In this document: positions 4,701 to 5,969 of the stretch, one piece after another | Position numbering within the stretch: position 1 is the first letter of the stretch | Layout of the letters: each line of letters starts with the position of its first letter | Origin: Bacillota bacterium | GTDB taxonomy: Bacteria; Bacillota; Clostridia; DSM-8532 | Assembly (NCBI GenBank): GCA_023446675.1 | Contig: JAEXPO010000133.1 | Location: 1 to 5,969, forward strand | Length of the DNA: 5,969 bases | Direction of reading: 5' to 3' | Notes under the pieces: generated by a model | Told to the model about the DNA's origin: nothing | Database searches by the model: none | The model's input: the letters and a program-made list of their open reading frames with translations, nothing else | Program-made: the position numbers and the translations under genes

Positions 4701-5969
4701 TTCCACCACCCCCATTGTCCTTGCCTCCAATGATTTTGAAATTGCAGGCGGCGATGGCTATACCATGCTTAAGGACCTCAAGCACCTGGGCGAGGGCGGA
4801 TCCCTGGACATCGTTTTTGCCGATTATATCAGCAAGCTTACCTCCGAAAACGGCGGCGAGTTCTATCAGCCTCCTTCAACCGGCAGAATTAAAACCGTAG
4901 GCGTATACACCCCTAAAGCCTATGATGCCGCCATTCCGGTTAAGGACGCCAACCAGGCTCTTGTCACAAACACCACTGTTACCTACAGGGTGGATAACGG
5001 AACAGCCGTCACCACTGCCACCGATGCCTTTGGCCTTTTAAACCTGGCCGGACTTTCCGACGGGCCTCACGGTGTAATCATTGAGGGTTACGGCGAGAAT
5101 CTGGTAAATAATTACAGCGGCGTCTATTATAAAGGACCCTCCTCGGTTCCTGATCCGGGCGACGACGAGGAAGAGGAAGAGCCCGGTACCCCAAGCACAC
5201 CCTCTACCTCCTCCGGCACCTCCTCCAATACGGGTGTAACCACTCGTACCGGAGCCGATGGCAGCCTCATCGCTTCTATAAAGGCCACAGTCACAGAAAA
5301 GGCAGGCACGGCAGAGGTTCAGCTTACCGTTGCACAAATTGCTTCAGCACTGGCTTCTTTGAAAGCGGGCTCCGGTTCACAGCGTTTTGTGGAAATACAG
5401 GTTTCTGTTACTTCAGCCTCAAGCCTTAAGGCCACGCTTCCCTCCGGTGCATTAAAAACCCTTTCTGAAGGTGGCATTCAGGGCATGGTTTTCAATACCT
5501 CCTTGGCTTCAATCAGCTTTGACGGGGATGCCCTAAAGAGTCTTGCGGAAAAGACGGCTGCACAAGCCCTCACACTTTCCGCGGCACTACTCCAAAAGAG
5601 CACTGACAAAAACATATCCGGGCTTCTCCAGTCAGGCTGCCCGGTGTACAGCTTTGAGCTTACCACCTCAGCGTCTGCTATCACGGCCTTCGGAGGGGGA
5701 TCCGCAACGCTAGCCCTTCCCTACACCGCTGCCGATGCCCAGCAAAACGGCAGTCCCATCGTATTTTATATTGACGGCTGGGGACGTCTTGTAAGGCAGA
5801 CCGGCAGCTATAACGCAGCCTCGGGCAATGTGACCTTTACCACGGATCACTTCTCCCTTTATACCCTTAAGGGCGCTCATTCTGTTATCTCCTTCAATGA
5901 TGTGGACCGGAGCGGCTGGAGCTATGACGCCATCTATTACCTTACGGACAACGGCTTGATTTCCGGCAC
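1678..5969 (+). CDS. SLH-anchored surface protein: choice-of-anchor-I propeller fused to UshA-like 5'-nucleotidase (3' end outside window)
   Basis: One uninterrupted frame of 1430 complete codons; no stop before the right edge, so the gene is truncated only by the window. Order of parts: signal peptide (1-25); propeller-type domain (about 40-548); metallophosphatase domain (551-824); 5'-nucleotidase C-terminal domain (836-1072); Ig-like segment (1077-1152); acidic and Ser/Thr/Pro linker (1153-1190); pre-SLH module (1191-1398); start of SLH repeat 1 (1406 on). All expected metal and catalytic residues of the UshA fold are present, so it should be an active, divalent-metal-dependent nucleotidase or UDP-sugar/2',3'-cyclic-nucleotide phosphoesterase acting outside the cell. 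The SLH repeat predicts non-covalent attachment to wall polysaccharide; one to three repeats in total are usual. The protein has only two cysteines in 1430 residues (308 and 1321), normal for an exported Gram-positive protein. It is much longer than ordinary UshA (about 550 residues). Downstream of phoA and yibE/F it fits extracellular phosphate and nucleotide salvage. Exact substrate cannot be told from sequence. Confidence 0.93.
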   Translation, partial: MKKVKFLSILLAFSLTLQPGGIVQAQTDPIPLTGDTGLLTRAAHYSTGLGSDEDGGVAEIVKFNSDNQKLYIVSGKSGTLRIVPTGELSGANGDIALSEEKSVDIKTLVETRITGFSYGDISSVAVNTQRGVIGVAVQSSDYAADGRIVLLDYNGGYITSVASGVQPDMITFTPDGVYALTADEGEPREGYGEGATDPKGTVTILNLDTNTAAKADFTAFDSPSERADLIANKVLLKKNTAPSVDLEPEYITVSSDSTTAYITLQEANAIATVSISEGKITHINGLGFKDHSLSENALDVVAEDKSICIQPQPNLYGIYMPDGVTSFEQEGTTYLLTANEGDSRDWPGYSNEITTSVPFTLNTGTPEAPQTTVVTSEVIYLDTSDYDGLFDANSSYLFGGRSFSIWKVEANGSLSQAYDSGSLIETKTAQLYPQYFNASNSNIKLDSRSGKKGPEPEDITLGQVNGKTYAFVGLERIGGVMAFDVTNPAQVLYKDYLNTRDFSSKIAGDVAPEGIAFIDASDSPNSYPMLAAAYEVSGTVSLFKVNEGYTPTVNIFHTNDVHGSFVSSATVIGADKAAAVKQSLAGALLVDAGDATQGSSFASLSQGASVISLMNAAGYNAMAAGNHEFDYGQDILLKNANASFFPILSANTVKDGKPFLEGTTYQDGALINNGARFIETVNGIKVGFFGITTPETATKSNPAGLTGITFADPTETSKAQIAALKEEGAQVIIGLMHLGIDASTQDGWKSTDVARALEGEGVDAIIDGHSHSLYPAKATGDILIQQTETAGKYIGRIKITLSEDGAQVESVSGKLLSAAFVTRNYTPDTSVTELANEITEANKELLAPVVGKTLTTLWGGTINSVNEARLYETNMGSLVADSMAWQASLQLQGTDSENLPVVALQNGGGVRATVKAGDITRGDTINVLPFGNILSFKEITPDILYEALENGVSRVTAQDPQSGKITGIDGRFPQISGMRFEYNPALPSGSRVTAIYLDGSTTPLSRTDSTTPIVLASNDFEIAGGDGYTMLKDLKHLGEGGSLDIVFADYISKLTSENGGEFYQPPSTGRIKTVGVYTPKAYDAAIPVKDANQALVTNTTVTYRVDNGTAVTTATDAFGLLNLAGLSDGPHGVIIEGYGENLVNNYSGVYYKGPSSVPDPGDDEEEEEPGTPSTPSTSSGTSSNTGVTTRTGADGSLIASIKATVTEKAGTAEVQLTVAQIASALASLKAGSGSQRFVEIQVSVTSASSLKATLPSGALKTLSEGGIQGMVFNTSLASISFDGDALKSLAEKTAAQALTLSAALLQKSTDKNISGLLQSGCPVYSFELTTSASAITAFGGGSATLALPYTAADAQQNGSPIVFYIDGWGRLVRQTGSYNAASGNVTFTTDHFSLYTLKGAHSVISFNDVDRSGWSYDAIYYLTDNGLISG
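1795..3321 (+). other. Choice-of-anchor-I-type beta-propeller domain
   Basis: About residues 40-548 of the surface protein. Family-type blocks are visible in order: GVQPDMITFTPDGVYALTAD with DEGEP (164-187), SVDLEPEYITVS (243-254), AYITLQEANAIATVSI (260-275), a GLGFKDHS segment (about 285-292), TANEGDSRDWPGY (337-349), and VAPEGIAFI near 511-519. These are hallmarks of the large N-terminal region found in choice-of-anchor I family proteins, often annotated loosely as alkaline phosphatase-like and often followed by a 5'-nucleotidase. The biochemical role is not settled. The repeated acidic motifs suggest metal or phosphoester binding, which is inference. Confidence 0.78.
3328..4149 (+). other. 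UshA-like calcineurin-type metallophosphatase domain
   Basis: Residues 551-824. The five metal-binding blocks are intact: TNDVHG (D560, H562), DAGD (D594), GNHEFD (N626, H627), MHLG (H737) and GHSH (H769, H771). H627 and D630 match the catalytic His-Asp dyad of UshA (H117/D120). In E. coli UshA the last block ends GHSQ; here it is GHSH as in most Gram-positive relatives. This domain holds the dinuclear metal centre and performs hydrolysis. Confidence 0.93.
4183..4893 (+). other. 5'-nucleotidase C-terminal substrate-binding domain
   Basis: Residues 836-1072. Signature blocks: ARLYETNMGSLVADSM (868-883), NGGGVR (906-911), LPFGN (928-932) and NDFEIAGGDGYTML (1018-1031). By alignment to UshA, F930 and F1020 should form the aromatic clamp around the nucleobase (UshA F429 and F498), and R911 should contact the substrate. 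Retention of both aromatics supports a nucleotide-type substrate and argues against a general phosphoesterase. Confidence 0.9.
4906..5133 (+). other. Ig-like or carboxypeptidase-regulatory-like beta segment
   Basis: Residues 1077-1152 contain NTTVTYRVDNGTAVTTATDAFG, then LLNLAGLSDGPHGVIIEGYGENLV. Alternating hydrophobic strands with a G-L-S-D-G-x-H turn are typical of short bacterial surface spacer domains. No catalytic motif is seen. Exact family not recognised. Confidence 0.5.
5134..5247 (+). other. Acidic and Ser/Thr/Pro-rich linker
   Basis: Residues 1153-1190: a run of seven acidic residues (1162-1168, DDEEEEE) followed by PGTPSTPSTSSGTSSNTG. This is a flexible spacer separating the enzyme part from the wall-anchoring part. 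The Ser/Thr/Pro portion could be glycosylated, which the sequence alone cannot show. Confidence 0.8.
5248..5871 (+). other. Pre-SLH module of unknown function
   Basis: About residues 1191-1398, between the linker and the SLH repeat. It ends with FYIDGWGRLVRQTGSYNAASGNVTFTTDHFSLYTL, a block commonly seen just before SLH repeats in clostridial and paenibacilli surface proteins. The rest is low-complexity Ala/Ser/Thr/Leu-rich alternating strands and helices with no active-site motif. Probably a structural stalk. Confidence 0.6.
5893..5969 (+). other. First S-layer homology (SLH) repeat, cut by window edge
   Basis: Residues 1406 on read FNDVDRSGWSYDAI, then YYLTDNGLISG. This matches the SLH consensus F-x-D-V, W-x-x-x-A-I, L-x-x-x-G-(I/L)-I-x-G. 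The DGTF and TRAEF parts and further repeats should follow beyond the window. SLH repeats bind pyruvylated secondary wall polysaccharide. Confidence 0.88.

Noticed and set aside
4580..4900. A 106-codon + strand frame inside the nucleotidase
   Set aside because: It is out of frame with the confirmed nucleotidase C-terminal domain and reads as Pro/Ser-rich low-complexity shadow sequence.
1678..5969. Two or more separate genes or a frameshifted pseudogene
   Set aside because: Codon-by-codon translation shows a single unbroken frame with continuous domain matches and no internal stop.

Overview
The window reads as chromosomal DNA of a Gram-positive bacterium (Bacillota, most likely a Clostridia-type anaerobe or a Paenibacillus-like relative; genus not resolvable). 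The reasons are strong AGGAGG-type ribosome binding sites, a TTG start, a single-gene YibE/F protein, and a very large secreted protein that ends in an S-layer homology (SLH) anchor. All convincing genes lie on the + strand. I see no mobile element, tRNA, rRNA or CRISPR array.

Layout. (1) 1-117 is the last 38 codons of an alkaline phosphatase of the PhoA family; the first residue visible is the conserved zinc-ligand histidine. (2) 118-373 is a 256-bp gap. It holds short GCAGCA-rich repeats, a doubtful 14-codon ORF, a perfect 14-bp inverted repeat overlapping a second, mutually exclusive hairpin, and an A+T-rich stretch that probably carries the promoter of the next gene. (3) 374-1621 encodes a complete YibE/F-family multi-pass membrane protein. 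(4) 1678-5969 is one open frame of at least 1430 codons that runs off the right edge with no stop. I translated it throughout. It starts at TTG behind a strong ribosome binding site and encodes a signal peptide, a choice-of-anchor-I-type beta-propeller, a complete UshA-like 5'-nucleotidase (metallophosphatase plus substrate-binding domain), an Ig-like segment, an acidic then Ser/Thr/Pro-rich linker, an uncharacterised pre-SLH module, and the start of the first SLH repeat.

Taken together, the locus looks like extracellular phosphate or nucleotide salvage. A secreted alkaline phosphatase and a wall-anchored nucleotidase would release phosphate and nucleosides outside the cell, with a YibE/F membrane protein of uncertain function between them. 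No canonical Pho box could be recognised, so phosphate regulation is inferred from gene content only. The most unusual items are the multi-domain surface nucleotidase and the overlapping hairpins in the phoA-yibE/F gap.
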